Assembly (NCBI RefSeq): GCF_003315135.1
Contig: NZ_QNRK01000006.1
Coordinates: 156,711 to 220,710, forward strand
DNA from: Roseiarcus fermentans
Lineage (GTDB): Bacteria; Pseudomonadota; Alphaproteobacteria; Rhizobiales; Beijerinckiaceae
Direction: 5' to 3'
Length of the DNA stretch: 64,000 nucleotides
Each line of letters opens with the position of its first letter. The stretch's first letter is position 1. The notes beneath the pieces were generated by a model that saw nothing but the letters and a program-made list of their open reading frames with translations, ran no database searches and had not been told where the DNA came from. Of the stretch, positions 38,082 to 47,522 are shown piece after piece. A program made the translations under genes and the position numbers.

Positions 38082-40778
38082 ATGACCCCATGCGACCTGC
38101 GATGTCCTGCCGTCCACGTCCTGGCCGCTTGCGCGGCGATGGCCGTTGCGCAGGCGTGGGTCGGGCCGGCGCGCGCCCAGAATATTGTCGAGGTCCACGG
38201 CGCGCCCGGCCAGACGGGGCCGGACGGAGCGGCGCCGGGCGCGTCCGGCGGCTCCGGCGGAGCGGGAGAGCCGGCGACCGCGCTCAATGCCGAGGGCGGG
38301 TACGACACCAATTACGCGGAGGCTTACGGCGGCGCTGGCGGCATGGGCGGCGCCGGCGCCGCCGGCGGCAACGCCGGGGCCGGAGGGGCTGGCGGGGCGG
38401 CGGTCTCGTCGGCGCAGGCCGGGCCGATCGACGGGGCGGATGCGGGCGCTTATTCGGTAGGCGGGTCCGGCGGCGCCGCCGGACCCGCGGGCGCGGGCGG
38501 GGCGGGCGCCGCCGGGGGCGCCGGCGGCGCGGTCCACGCCACGAGCTCGGTGTCGGGCGGCTTCGACGTCTACAGCCAGGCCACGGGCATTGGAGGCGCC
38601 GGCGGCGCGGCGGCCTTCAAGGGCGGCGCCGGCGGCGCCGGCGGCGGCGGGAGCGTCTCGGCGACGGGCTCTTCGTCCTCCGGCGGCTTCCTCGACGGCG
38701 TCGCCGCCCTGACCGGCGGCGACGGCGGCGCGGGCGCGTTGGGCGCCGACGGGGGCGCGGGCGCGGCGGTGTCGCTCGACAATGTCGTGTCCGGGTCGAC
38801 GACCGGCGGCGAGCAATTCAGCCAGACCGCGGCCGGCGGCGCCGGCGGCTCGACCACCGGCGGCGCCTCGGCGGGACACGCCGGCGCGGGCGGCGCGGCC
38901 TCGTCGACGATCACCGTGACGGGGGGAACCCAGAGCGGGATCAGCGCCTCGACCGTGGCGCAGGGCGGCAATGGCGGCTCCACCGACGGCGGCGCCGCGT
39001 TGGCGGGAGCGGCCGGCTCGGCACAGGCGACGACCGTATTGACCGGCGTCGGCATCTCTGCCTTCGGAGGAAGCGCCGCGACCGGCGGGAACGGCGGCGG
39101 CGTGGAGTCGGGCACGGCGCTGGACGGCGGGCAGGCGGCGGCTTCCGCCGTGGTCCACACGTCGATTGACAATTCCCTTTACGGAACCTCGGCGGATGTG
39201 ACCGCTCAGGGAGGAAACGGCGGCGCGTCGCACGACGGATCGGGCGGCGCAGGCGGAAACGCTTCGGCGAACGCCGTGTCGACGACGACCGGTTCGAACG
39301 ACGTCTACTACACCTACGCATTTTCATCCGCGGTCGGCGGGTCGGGCGGCGCGGCGGCCGGCGCGGGCGTCGGCGGCGCGGGCGGGACGGCGACGGCGAC
39401 GGCGGCCGGCGCCGTGATCAACGGCCAGGCGGCCTATCGGGCCAGCGTCCAGGGCGGCGACGGCGGCGCGGGCGGCTATGGCGCGGCCGGCGGCGCGGGC
39501 GCGTCGGAGAGCCTCACGAACGCCGTGACGGGAACGACATCGGGATCGCTGTCGCTCACGCAGACCGCCGGCGGCGGGGCCGGCGGATCGACCTTCGGCG
39601 GCGCGCCCTCGGGCGTCGCCGGCGCGGGCGGAGCCGCGTCCTCGAGCCTCGCGGTGAATGACGGACGATCGTCGGCTCTGACCGTCACGATCACCGCCAC
39701 CGGCGGCGCCGGCGGCTCGACGAACACCGGCGCCGCCGGCGCCGGCGGCCTGGCGAGCGCCATCCTCGACGCCGCGTCGACGACGGCCTCGCAGGTCGCC
39801 GGCACGGCGACGGCCGTCGCCGGCGACGCGGGGTTCAAGGTTTCGGGCCACAGCTGGGGCCTCGGCGGCGACGCAGACGCGTCGGCGTCCGTGTCGGCGA
39901 ACGGCGGCGCCGGGCAAGCGACCGCCAGCGCCACGGGTGGCTACACGCGGACCGCCGGCGCAGGAAGCGCCGCGGCGCAAGCGACGCTGACCGACGCCGG
40001 TTCCGGCGCCGCATCCGCCCTGAGCACGGTTCAGGCGTGGGGCGGATCGGCGACGGCCGAGGGCGAGTCCCCGGCGGCCGGCGCCGCGACATCCGCCGCC
40101 GTCGCCGGCGTCGCGTCCGGACCGGTCGATCTCCGTCCCATCGTCGCCGGCCGGGCCGCGTCGGCGATCAGTCTCTCGCCGGGCGCCGGATCGGCCGACG
40201 GCTTCGGCGCGATGTCGGCGGGCTACGGCGGCTCCGGCAAGACCCTCGGCTATTCCGTCTCGGGCGATTTCGACTTCGTCAGCAAGGACCAGGTCTTTCA
40301 CCTGACCGGCCTCGACCTCACGCTTCTGACGAACGACGTTTCAGGGACCGGTTTCGATAGCCTGACGTTGCAGGTCGACGTCGGCGGCGACGTCTACACG
40401 TACGATTTTTCCCGGCTGAGCGAGGCGCAGGCGTTCTTCGCCTCGAACGGTCTTCGGCTCGCGGGCGGAGGGCAGGCGTTCGTCGACGTCTCGCTCGTCC
40501 TGACCGGCAGCAAGCTAAACCAGGGCTTCGGCTTTGCCTATGAGGTCGCCCCGCTCGGAACCTACACCCTGATCCCGGAGCCCCCGACATGGGCCATGAT
40601 CGTGATCGGGTCGGTCGGTCTGGGCTGGGGCAATCGCTTCCGCGCCCGAAAGCGGCCGCCCGCGCGCGAACGGGCCGCCGGCTATCTGTCGCCCTGCGCG
40701 GCCTCGATCGGCGCCGGGGGCGCGTCCATCGGCGCCAGGATTTCCGGCGCGGGCTGCGACGGCGGCGCTTCGGCGTAG
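38082..40778 (+). CDS. Giant Gly/Ala-rich PEP-CTERM repeat protein
   Basis: 898 residues. Signal peptide about 1-32 (ending VGPARAQ), then some 650 residues dominated by GG(A/S)GG blocks alternating with short Ser/Thr/Val strands (GGAGGSTTGGASAGHAGAGG, TVTGGTQSGISASTVAQGGN), at least two long internal repeats (TxSxxxSLTQTAxGGAGGSTxGG) and a globular ~150-residue domain (FDFVSKDQVFHLTGLDLTLL ... LSLVLTGSKLNQGFGFAYEV). The end carries IPEPPTWAMIVIGSVGLGWG plus a basic cluster, a PEPxxWA sorting tag. After the tag about 45 extra residues overlap the converging lysozyme gene by 97 bases, unusual because the tag normally ends the protein. ATG has GGGGAGG upstream. Likely a secreted matrix or adhesin-like protein. 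Confidence 0.82.
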   Translation: MTPCDLRCPAVHVLAACAAMAVAQAWVGPARAQNIVEVHGAPGQTGPDGAAPGASGGSGGAGEPATALNAEGGYDTNYAEAYGGAGGMGGAGAAGGNAGAGGAGGAAVSSAQAGPIDGADAGAYSVGGSGGAAGPAGAGGAGAAGGAGGAVHATSSVSGGFDVYSQATGIGGAGGAAAFKGGAGGAGGGGSVSATGSSSSGGFLDGVAALTGGDGGAGALGADGGAGAAVSLDNVVSGSTTGGEQFSQTAAGGAGGSTTGGASAGHAGAGGAASSTITVTGGTQSGISASTVAQGGNGGSTDGGAALAGAAGSAQATTVLTGVGISAFGGSAATGGNGGGVESGTALDGGQAAASAVVHTSIDNSLYGTSADVTAQGGNGGASHDGSGGAGGNASANAVSTTTGSNDVYYTYAFSSAVGGSGGAAAGAGVGGAGGTATATAAGAVINGQAAYRASVQGGDGGAGGYGAAGGAGASESLTNAVTGTTSGSLSLTQTAGGGAGGSTFGGAPSGVAGAGGAASSSLAVNDGRSSALTVTITATGGAGGSTNTGAAGAGGLASAILDAASTTASQVAGTATAVAGDAGFKVSGHSWGLGGDADASASVSANGGAGQATASATGGYTRTAGAGSAAAQATLTDAGSGAASALSTVQAWGGSATAEGESPAAGAATSAAVAGVASGPVDLRPIVAGRAASAISLSPGAGSADGFGAMSAGYGGSGKTLGYSVSGDFDFVSKDQVFHLTGLDLTLLTNDVSGTGFDSLTLQVDVGGDVYTYDFSRLSEAQAFFASNGLRLAGGGQAFVDVSLVLTGSKLNQGFGFAYEVAPLGTYTLIPEPPTWAMIVIGSVGLGWGNRFRARKRPPARERAAGYLSPCAASIGAGGASIGARISGAGCDGGASA

Positions 40779-41623
40779 GCCGGCGCGGGCGCCGGGGCGG
40801 CGGCTTCCTGGACCTGCGGCGGCGGCGGCGGCTCGGGCTGCGGATCGAGGGCGCGAACGTTCGGCTCGCGCAGGAACTTCGCCCATTGCTCCTGCGTGCC
40901 GTAGAAGGCGTCCTTGTCGACCTTGACGCCGATTCCCGGCACGTAGGCGTCCGACTGGTATTGCCAGAACCGCCAGATGCGGCCGCCGTATTTCACCGAC
41001 GGGTGGTACTTGGTCGAGCGCACCCAGATCGGATAATCGGAGAACGCGCCGTCGGCGAGGATCGCCTGGTAGAAGTCGACCGTGGTGTAGATCACCGGCC
41101 GCTTGCCGTAGTGGCGCTCCATTTCGTTGAGCATGACCTGCATGTCGCCGATCGCCTCGGCCTGGGTGAGATGGCGTTTGCAGGTCTTGGAGGTCGGGGT
41201 CGCCTCGACGTCGAGCACCGGCGGCAGGGCGTCCGGATCGGCCGGCGCGTTCTGCTCGAACCACCTCATCTCCTCCATCGGCGGCCGGCACCAGTAGACG
41301 AAATGGTAGGCGCCGCGCGGCACGCCCGCGGCCTTGGCGCCTTCCCAGTTGGCCTGGAAGCGCTCGTCGGCGTGATCGCCGCCCTCGGTCGCCTTGATCC
41401 AGGCGAATTTCACGCCGCTGTCGGCGACCTTGTTCCAGTCGATCTCGCCCTGGAATTTCGAGACGTCGATGCCGTGGACCGGATAATCATGCGGCTGCGG
41501 ACCGTCGAGGACCGCCACGTCGACCGGCCCGGTTCCGCCGCCGCAGCCGGAAAGCAGTCCCGCCAGCGCCAGCACGGCCCCCGCAATTCCTCGTGAAACC
41601 AACGTCCTGGCGTCCAGCGTCAT
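40682..41623 (-). CDS. GH25 lysozyme-family lipoprotein
   Basis: 313 residues. Lipoprotein signal (VLALAGLLSGC). GH25 (Chalaropsis-type muramidase) barrel: VHGIDVSKFQGEIDWNKV (first catalytic-site Asp), FAWIKATEGGDHADERFQANW, GAYHFVYWC, PVLDVEATP (Asp/Glu pair), RPVIYTTVDFYQAIL and IWRFWQYQSDAYVPGI. It ends in a ~60-residue Pro/Ala/Glu-rich tail, which is the part overlapping the Gly-rich protein on the other strand. It cuts peptidoglycan between MurNAc and GlcNAc, probably anchored to an envelope membrane. Confidence 0.92.
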   Translation of the reverse strand: MTLDARTLVSRGIAGAVLALAGLLSGCGGGTGPVDVAVLDGPQPHDYPVHGIDVSKFQGEIDWNKVADSGVKFAWIKATEGGDHADERFQANWEGAKAAGVPRGAYHFVYWCRPPMEEMRWFEQNAPADPDALPPVLDVEATPTSKTCKRHLTQAEAIGDMQVMLNEMERHYGKRPVIYTTVDFYQAILADGAFSDYPIWVRSTKYHPSVKYGGRIWRFWQYQSDAYVPGIGVKVDKDAFYGTQEQWAKFLREPNVRALDPQPEPPPPPQVQEAAAPAPAPAYAEAPPSQPAPEILAPMDAPPAPIEAAQGDR

Positions 41624-41805
41624 CGACCCGTGTCCTATCCGCCCGGGTCTCGCCCGCGACCGGCGAACCCTCGACTTTCAAGCGGGTAAACTAGAACGAT
41701 CTTGGTAACGCTCCGGTAAACGCTGCTCGCAGGCGGCGCGGGCGCTTGACCCGGCCGGTCCGCGATAGCAAGAAGCGGCTTTCCCTTAAGCGACAGGACT
41801 TGTCA

Positions 41806-42744
41806 ATGCGGATCGCAGGCGCGCTGACCGCGCTCATACTCGCTGCAAACTGCGCCGCGGCGGCCGAATGCGGGCCGGACAGGCTCGGTGTCGAGCGCAT
41901 CGTCAAGGTCGGAACGCAGGGGGGCCTCGAGGTCGGCCTCAAGACCTACCGGCAGACGATTCCGCTCGGCGACCACGAGGTGATCCTGACCTTCGACGAC
42001 GGCCCGGACGCGGCGAGCACGCCGAAAATCCTCGACGCGCTCGCGGCCGAGTGCGTCAAGGCGACGTTCTTCGAGATCGGCCGCAACGCCGAAGCGCTGC
42101 CCGGGCTGGCCCGGCGCGAGGTTCTCGACGGGCACACGGTCGCCTTCCACACCTGGTCGCATCCGCAGCCGACGCTGCGCTACCTGCCTGGCGGCGACGC
42201 CGCGGCGCGCCAGGACATCCTCAGGGGCATGATCGCGGTCGAGAAGGCGGCCTACGGGCGCGACGTCGCCGGCGCCGAGCCGCGCGACCTCGCGCCCGAG
42301 GCGCCGTTCTTCCGCTATCCCGGCTTCGCCGACACGCCCGAACTCAACGCATGGCTCGCCGCCAACGACGTCGGCGTGTTCGGCGTCGACCTGTGGGCGT
42401 CCGACTGGATCAAGATGACGCCGGACGAGGAGCTGAAGCTGGTGATGGGCCGGCTGGCCAGGACCCATCACAAGGGGATGCTGCTCCTGCACGACAACCA
42501 TCCCTGGACCGCGGCGATGGTGCCGATGCTGCTCGCGCGGCTGAAGGCGGAGGGCTACAGAATCGTGCATATGACGGGCGGGGGAGCGGGCAGCGGCCCG
42601 ACCGAACCGGCGCCCCCCGGCTGGACGTCGGAGACCGAGCGCGTCGTCGGGGCGCTGAAACCCCGGCTGGAAAGGGCGGCGGGCAAGCCGGTCGCGAGCG
42701 GCCCGATCCCGGTGAAGCCCGCGCCGACGGATAATGGCCTCTAG
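41806..42744 (+). CDS. Secreted polysaccharide deacetylase (NodB fold)
   Basis: 312 residues with signal peptide (MRIAGALTALILAANCAAAA). NodB motifs: LTFDDGPDAASTPKILDAL (catalytic Asp pair), VAFHTWSHPQPTLR (HxxxH metal site), FFRYPGFAD (motif 3) and KGMLLLHDNHPWTA (motif 5 His). CE4 esterases of this type remove acetyl groups from peptidoglycan or chitin-like sugars. Next to a GH25 lysozyme gene, which favours a peptidoglycan role. ATG 41806 is chosen since the signal peptide starts there. Confidence 0.9.
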   Translation: MRIAGALTALILAANCAAAAECGPDRLGVERIVKVGTQGGLEVGLKTYRQTIPLGDHEVILTFDDGPDAASTPKILDALAAECVKATFFEIGRNAEALPGLARREVLDGHTVAFHTWSHPQPTLRYLPGGDAAARQDILRGMIAVEKAAYGRDVAGAEPRDLAPEAPFFRYPGFADTPELNAWLAANDVGVFGVDLWASDWIKMTPDEELKLVMGRLARTHHKGMLLLHDNHPWTAAMVPMLLARLKAEGYRIVHMTGGGAGSGPTEPAPPGWTSETERVVGALKPRLERAAGKPVASGPIPVKPAPTDNGL

Positions 42745-42773
42745 CCGGCCGGGTCCGCGCGCCGGTCCCCCCG

Positions 42774-43844
42774 TCAGCTTGCCGCCGCCGGCGGTCGCCC
42801 GGGGCGGTCGAGCCGCGCCAGGAGGTCGGCGTCGTCACGCGCCGCGCCGGGGGTCGTTGCAAACCAGCGCCGGAACCCGGTGCTGAAAGCGCCGATCTCG
42901 CTATAGCCGAGGAGCCAGGCGATCTGGCACAGACTGAGCTGCTCGTTCTTGAGGTACGCGAGCGCGAGCGAACGGCGCAACGTGTCCCTGACCTCTGAAA
43001 ACGAGGTTCCCTCTTCCGACAGACGGCGGATCAGCGACCGGGTCCCGATGTTGAGCGCGCGCGCGACCTCGTCGATCGACGCGCCGCCGTGCGGTAGCTT
43101 GCGATGAACCTCGGTCTCGACGGCTGCGCGGAACGATTCTTTCGCTCCGCCGAGCCGGGTCATCGCCTTGTCCGCATAGCCGCAAAGGAGCTCCAGCAAG
43201 GCCGGGTCGCCTTCGAGCGTGGGCGTGTCCAGCGTGGCGCGGTCGAACACGAGCCGGTCCGCCTCGCCGCCGAACGCGACCGGGCAGCGAAAAAAACGCT
43301 CGAAAGGATCAATCGGTCCGCTTCGGGCGTGCGAAACCGTCACGCAGGAAGGGCTCACCTGCGGCCCGGCGACGTCGCGCATGTATTTGACGAACGCTGT
43401 CATGTGATATTCGACGGTGTGCCGGAGACTCGGTCTCGGCGCCCCGACGTAGTGGAAGACGACCGTGCCGGGGCCCTCCGCGGGAAGCGCCGCTTCCAAG
43501 ACGCGGCCGGCGTTCGCGATCGGGATGTAGCGCGCGTAAAGCGCGATCGCGGACCCGAGGGTCGCCGACGCCTTCAGCATGTAGAAGATCAGTCCGGTCT
43601 CGCGAAAGACCGACTCTTCGGTGAGCCGGAGACCGAACAGAGGCTCGTCCGTCGCCTCGGCGGCCAATTCGATGAGCGCGTTCTCGGCCCGCGCCGACAG
43701 GCGTCGGTCAGTGTCCGACACATCCTCCAGACAGAGCCCCGCCCGGCGAAGTACGGCGTTCGGGTCGACGCCGCGCGCCGAAAGGGCCGCCACCACACGC
43801 CGCGCAGAGACGCCGATCGACGTCGGCGACGCCCTCTTTGTCAT
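42774..43844 (-). CDS. AraC-family regulator with arabinose-binding-type N-domain
   Basis: 356 residues. Residues ~15-215 match the AraC_binding (PF12625-like) domain: RRVVAALSARGVDPNAVLRR, GLRLTEESVFRETGLIFYML and HTVEYHMTAFVKYMRDVAG. The C-terminal AraC HTH pair is ASIDEVARALNIGTRSLIRRL (first helix-turn-helix) and LSLCQIAWLLGYSEIGAFST followed by GFRRWF (second). The ligand is unknown. It converges with the deacetylase gene; a 340-base gap separates it from the divergent small gene at 44185. Confidence 0.9.
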   Translation of the reverse strand: MTKRASPTSIGVSARRVVAALSARGVDPNAVLRRAGLCLEDVSDTDRRLSARAENALIELAAEATDEPLFGLRLTEESVFRETGLIFYMLKASATLGSAIALYARYIPIANAGRVLEAALPAEGPGTVVFHYVGAPRPSLRHTVEYHMTAFVKYMRDVAGPQVSPSCVTVSHARSGPIDPFERFFRCPVAFGGEADRLVFDRATLDTPTLEGDPALLELLCGYADKAMTRLGGAKESFRAAVETEVHRKLPHGGASIDEVARALNIGTRSLIRRLSEEGTSFSEVRDTLRRSLALAYLKNEQLSLCQIAWLLGYSEIGAFSTGFRRWFATTPGAARDDADLLARLDRPGRPPAAAS

Positions 43845-44184
43845 TGTCGACGCATGGTCCCCGGCCGGTCGAACGTGTCGGGGGAGAGTAACGCGCGGCG
43901 CCGAACTGGCAAGAAGTATTCATTTTGCGGCGGAACGGATCGAAGGCGACTGCAACCTGCCGCCAGGCGGCCTCGCTCCGCCACGTCCCGTCCGTTCCGC
44001 TTCGCCGGGGAGGAAAGCGGCGCGGGCGCCGCTTACGACAGGGCAAGCCGGATCGCTCCGGGTCGTCGGCGCGGCCGCCGCGGTGGAAGGTCGCCGTGCG
44101 GTGAGCCCTCAATCCGACATGTTGCTGCGGAACGGTTGACCCTCGTGACGAGGCGAGGGGTTCGCGCGCGCGGGAGGCGTAGCG
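43845..44184. other. Divergent intergenic region
   Basis: Between the AraC regulator and a small plus-strand gene. No gene, repeat or firm promoter was recognised; it is the likely place for AraC autoregulation. Confidence 0.35.
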
Positions 44185-44445
44185 ATGGCCAGACTGCCGG
44201 CCGACGAGGACTATGCGCGGGCTCTGCTGTCGATTTTCAAGGCGCGGAAAATCCGCGCGCGCCAGACGCTGCGCCTGAGCGAGGCGAGGGCCGCCTTTCT
44301 GTTCCAGAACATGGGCCGTCTCGCCGATTTCGACGCAGCGCTGCAGTACGCAACCAGCCAGGGCTGGCTCGCGCTCGCGCTCGACATGATCCGCCTGACG
44401 GCGCCCGGCGCCGACGAAATGCAGACCGTCGGCGGATTCTCGTGA
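44185..44445 (+). CDS. Small conserved hypothetical protein
   Basis: 86 residues, helical (DYARALLSIFKARKIRARQTL, FDAALQYATSQGWLAL) ending LDMIRLTAPGADEMQ. The closing pattern QGWL...IRLTxxG is that of the wing of small winged-helix proteins, so a DNA- or protein-binding fold is possible. ATG has GGGAGG upstream at a good distance. Converges with the GcrA-like gene 20 bases on. Function unknown. Confidence 0.7.
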   Translation: MARLPADEDYARALLSIFKARKIRARQTLRLSEARAAFLFQNMGRLADFDAALQYATSQGWLALALDMIRLTAPGADEMQTVGGFS

Positions 44446-44465
44446 GGCGTCCCGGCCGAATCCGG

Positions 44466-44972
44466 TCACGGGTTCGGCGCCCGATAGATCAGGCGACAAT
44501 GTCCCGCGCAATAGGCGCGACCCCTCGCGACCGGAAGACCGCAATAGGCGAAATCATCCTGCCCGGGGTCGCCGAGCGGCCACCGGCACTCGGTTTCGCC
44601 GATCTCGGCAAGTCCGATCCGGCGCATCTCCTCGACCACCGCGTGCGCGAACGCCGATCGACCGGCCCTCCGTTTTTCCCTCGCGACAGCCGGAACGCGG
44701 TCTCGGGGCCGGGGGACGGAGTCTTCGCGCGCCTGCGGCCGCGGCTTGCGGGCCGGGGGCGGCGCCCGGCCCCAGCAGAGCGCCGGCGCCGGCGCCGGGG
44801 CGTCTTCTCCGCCCAGCCCCGAGCGCGCGCCGTTGAGCTTGATCCCGATGCGATTGGCCTTGCCGATCACAGCGCTGCGCGAAGGCGCGCCGAGCGCCGC
44901 CGCGATCCATGCGGCGCTTCGCCCTTCGAGCGCGAATTTCCTGAGCGTCTCGACGGTCTGCTCTGTCCACAT
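44466..44972 (-). CDS. GcrA-family cell-cycle regulator
   Basis: 168 residues. N-terminal HTH MWTEQTVETLRKFALEGRSA AWIAAALG, then SRSAVIGKANRIGIKL, matches the GcrA DNA-binding domain (WTxxxVExLxxLWxEGxSAxxIAxxLGxxTRNAVIGKxxRLGL). The C-terminus ECRWPLGDPGQDDFAYCGLP and YCAGHCRLIY is the sigma-70-binding and Cys-rich end. The middle is Pro/Arg-rich and longer than usual. GcrA works with CcrM methylation (GANTC) to set cell-cycle transcription. This may be a paralogue; the main gcrA is not in view. ATG 44972 chosen because the HTH begins there. Confidence 0.87.
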   Translation of the reverse strand: MWTEQTVETLRKFALEGRSAAWIAAALGAPSRSAVIGKANRIGIKLNGARSGLGGEDAPAPAPALCWGRAPPPARKPRPQAREDSVPRPRDRVPAVAREKRRAGRSAFAHAVVEEMRRIGLAEIGETECRWPLGDPGQDDFAYCGLPVARGRAYCAGHCRLIYRAPNP

Positions 44973-45350
44973 CCTCGCACCCCCTCGCCTGCGCGCGCGC
45001 CCGCTGGCAATGGCGGACGCCGACGCTCTGTTGGAATAGTCGCAGGTGGATCGTACGCAGAAGTTGTCTTCAACCCTGTTCAGCAATGCAGTCGATTTGT
45101 CTCGAAACATTTCGAAAAAAAGCTGCGAAATAAAAACGAAGTCCAGCGCGACAATAGCCTGGTAGGAAAACGCCCATTTTTGCCTGATCGGTTTCAGACC
45201 GAATCTACGCGAAAGGCTGCTCACCCGCTTCGCGAGGCGTCGTTTCGAACGCCGCACCTCTCAAGTTAACACAACTTTAGGTTTTATCAAGGTCGATCTA
45301 CAACCGCGCCTGCCGCGGGCGGACTCGTTGCGGCGTCGCCTCGCCATCGA
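44973..45350. other. A+T-richer intergenic region with inverted repeat
   Basis: About 380 bases upstream of the GcrA-like gene. TCGAAA-CA-TTTCGA (45102-45115) is a perfect inverted repeat followed by A-rich DNA, a possible operator. No gene recognised. Confidence 0.4.
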
Positions 45351-46205
45351 TCATGGCGCGGCGACGAGGCGCGGGTAGTCGGCCTCGGCCAATGTGCGCC
45401 TGAGCCGGGTCAACTGCTCGGCGAACGGGATGAAGAGTTGCAGGTAGACGTACACCTGGTCGCGCGAGGGCGGACTGGCGCCGGAGGGATGGCCCTGCTC
45501 GGTTCGCGTGACCCGGAGGATGGACTGCAGGGTGGTCAAGGCCTCCATGGCGTCGCTCGCCTCCTGCCCGGGCAATAGCGAGAGAACCGGCTTGACGGCT
45601 TCCCCGAACCGCATGACCCTGGCGCGAATGTTCGAACCGTCGCCGACGCGGGTGAAGTGCTTGCCGTGGGTCCGGCTGTCCCTGGCGGTCTCGAGCAAGC
45701 GCAGGAACTCGGCTTCCGCCGCGACGCCGAGCAACACGCACGCCGAGAGCAGACAACCCGCGTAGAAGGCGGTGACGGCTTCCCTGAGATAGACGACGGC
45801 GTCGGGGGAGAGATCGATCGCCTCGGAATGAAGCGCCTTCATAAACTCGAATTTGTTGTGAAATCGATAGAGGCCGTGCTGCAGGGCGCATTCGCCAAAA
45901 CGACTGAGCCGCAGCCAGGGCCAGCCCGGGTTGGCGGCGTTCAGTCCGAACGTCACGACGCCCTGACGGAACAGGTCCCAGACGATCTCCAGGATGAGTT
46001 CGCCGTCTTCCTGGCGCAGTCGGACAGGCCCCGGGTCGACCCCGTGCTGTCGGGAGTCGCTTCCGTCCTTTCGGGACAACGCCAGCGCGGCCTGCTCGAG
46101 AATCCTCTCGAACCTGTCCACGCCGTTGTCGCGCGCGTTCAGCAGGAGATCGATGACGATTTCCCGCAACTCCTCGTAGCTATGCTCGTGCGCCAGCGAC
46201 GTCAT
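45351..46205 (-). CDS. Unknown protein with HEPN-like core, paralogue A
   Basis: 284 residues, all-helical, no signal or membrane span. The central part SPDAVVYLREAVTAFYAGCL followed by LSACVLLGVAAEAEFLRLL has the look of HEPN/DUF4145-like helices (A..aY..GcylAAvvllGaA.E..l). The N-terminus (YEELREIVIDLLLNARDNGV) and C-terminus (SRDQVYVYLQLFIPFAEQLT) are shared with the next gene downstream on the map (46356-47210), which has exactly the same length. No HEPN catalytic RxxxxH is evident (nearest: RDSRTHGKHF). Function unknown; nuclease, toxin or defence sensor are possibilities only. Confidence 0.75.
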   Translation of the reverse strand: MTSLAHEHSYEELREIVIDLLLNARDNGVDRFERILEQAALALSRKDGSDSRQHGVDPGPVRLRQEDGELILEIVWDLFRQGVVTFGLNAANPGWPWLRLSRFGECALQHGLYRFHNKFEFMKALHSEAIDLSPDAVVYLREAVTAFYAGCLLSACVLLGVAAEAEFLRLLETARDSRTHGKHFTRVGDGSNIRARVMRFGEAVKPVLSLLPGQEASDAMEALTTLQSILRVTRTEQGHPSGASPPSRDQVYVYLQLFIPFAEQLTRLRRTLAEADYPRLVAAP

Positions 46206-46355
46206 GGTGCTCTCCCGCTTCGAGATTGACGAGACCGGTTGATGACCGCTCCCCTGGTCGTCGGCCTGACCCGGGCGCGGCGCCCGGAAGGGCGACGCCG
46301 GGGGGCGGCCCTGCCCTCCGCCGCGCTCTCCGCGCCGCTCGGGAACCGTCGTCGG

Positions 46356-47210
46356 TCAGCGAAGCCGAAGCAGCCGCGCCCCGGGGCGTTCGTTGAAGTC
46401 CCGACGCAGACGCGCGGCCTGCCTGGCGAAGGGGATGAACAGGGTAAGATGGAGGTAGACCTGGTCGCGCGACGGGGGGCGCGCGCCGAGCGGCTTGCCC
46501 GATTCGTCCCGCGCCGCCCGGATCACCGACTGGATCGCTTCCAGGTTGGCGTCCAGGTCCTCGGTCGCGGCCTCCGGCAAGCCGGCGCGGATCTCGGCCA
46601 TCGCGGTCCTGAATTGCGCGATTTTCGCTGCGAGCGTCTGCCCGTCGCCAATGCGCCGGAAACGCCCGCCCCAGGCCGCGCTGGCTTTCGCGGCGGCGAG
46701 CAGTCTCAGGAACTCGCCCTCGGCGGCCAAGGCGAGCAGGACGGCGGCCGAGAGCAGGCAATCCATGTAGAAGGCCGCCGCCGCCTCCCTGAGGTAGACG
46801 AGAGCGTCATGAGAGACGCCGCCCGCCTCGAGAGGCAGGGTTTTCGCAAGCCTCCGGTCCGAGCAATCGGGATCGGGACCTCGCCCCGGCGCAGGACGGG
46901 CGCGGCTGCGCCTGAGGCCGGGCCAGCCGGACGTCGGCGCGTCGGGACAGAAGGTCGCGATCCCCCGGCGGGCGAGATCCCAGCCCGTTTCGAGCGCCCG
47001 CTCCGAATCGCCCGGCGGCAGCCGTGTGGCGGGGTGGAGCGAAAACGGGTTGGGCGCCGTGTCGAGCCCCGCCCGCCGCTCCAGTTCGCGCGCCGTCTTT
47101 TCCAGGAGCGTGTCGAAGGTCTTCACGCCGCGATCGCCCGCGTCCAGCACGACGTCCAAGACGATTTCGCCCAAGTCGTCGCAACCGCGACCCCGTCCGT
47201 TCGCGTCCAT
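46356..47210 (-). CDS. Unknown protein with HEPN-like core, paralogue B
   Basis: 284 residues, paralogue of 45351-46205: VYLREAAAAFYMDCLLSAAV / LLALAAEGEFLRLLAAAK matches its core, FRRIGDGQTLAAKIAQF matches FTRVGDGSNIRARVMRF, and PPSRDQVYLHLTLFIPFA matches the C-terminal segment. The first third has diverged and is Arg/Pro-rich (SGWPGLRRSRARPAPGRG), suggesting relaxed selection or new function. It lies upstream of paralogue A on the minus strand with a 150-base gap, so the two may be co-transcribed. Function unknown. Confidence 0.72.
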   Translation of the reverse strand: MDANGRGRGCDDLGEIVLDVVLDAGDRGVKTFDTLLEKTARELERRAGLDTAPNPFSLHPATRLPPGDSERALETGWDLARRGIATFCPDAPTSGWPGLRRSRARPAPGRGPDPDCSDRRLAKTLPLEAGGVSHDALVYLREAAAAFYMDCLLSAAVLLALAAEGEFLRLLAAAKASAAWGGRFRRIGDGQTLAAKIAQFRTAMAEIRAGLPEAATEDLDANLEAIQSVIRAARDESGKPLGARPPSRDQVYLHLTLFIPFARQAARLRRDFNERPGARLLRLR

Positions 47211-47522
47211 TTCGAATGCCTCCGCTCGCGAGGCTGCGATTCCCGCATCGGTCGCCCCGCCGGCAGGGTCCGGGGTTCGCCTTACGCCGGGCTGGTTTCC
47301 GCAGCGGTCGCCGACGACGCGGGAGGCGAGACACGGGCGGCGAGAGGGGCGGCGCCTTCGAAGCCTCGAGGATCGGGCAAGCCTGACAGCGGACGGTGGA
47401 GCCGCTGGAAGTGGACGCGCATCCGGCTTTAACGGAATTCAAACGGGTCGTGCGGCACATCCGGTCTGGATGAAATAAAATTCAAAAACGGCTCGGCGGG
47501 GGCGGCCAGACAGGGGGCCAGC
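47211..47522. other. Divergent intergenic region
   Basis: Between paralogue B and a small plus-strand ORF; 47430-47500 is A+T-richer and probably holds their promoters. Nothing specific recognised. Confidence 0.35.

Noticed and set aside
38300..39760. CRISPR-like or tandem DNA repeat array
   Set aside because: The repeated GGCGGCGCC blocks are Gly-Gly-Ala codons of the Gly-rich protein, irregular in spacing and without spacers.
43104..45269. 721-codon plus-strand frame
   Set aside because: Antisense to the AraC and GcrA-like genes; internally biased composition and no domain.
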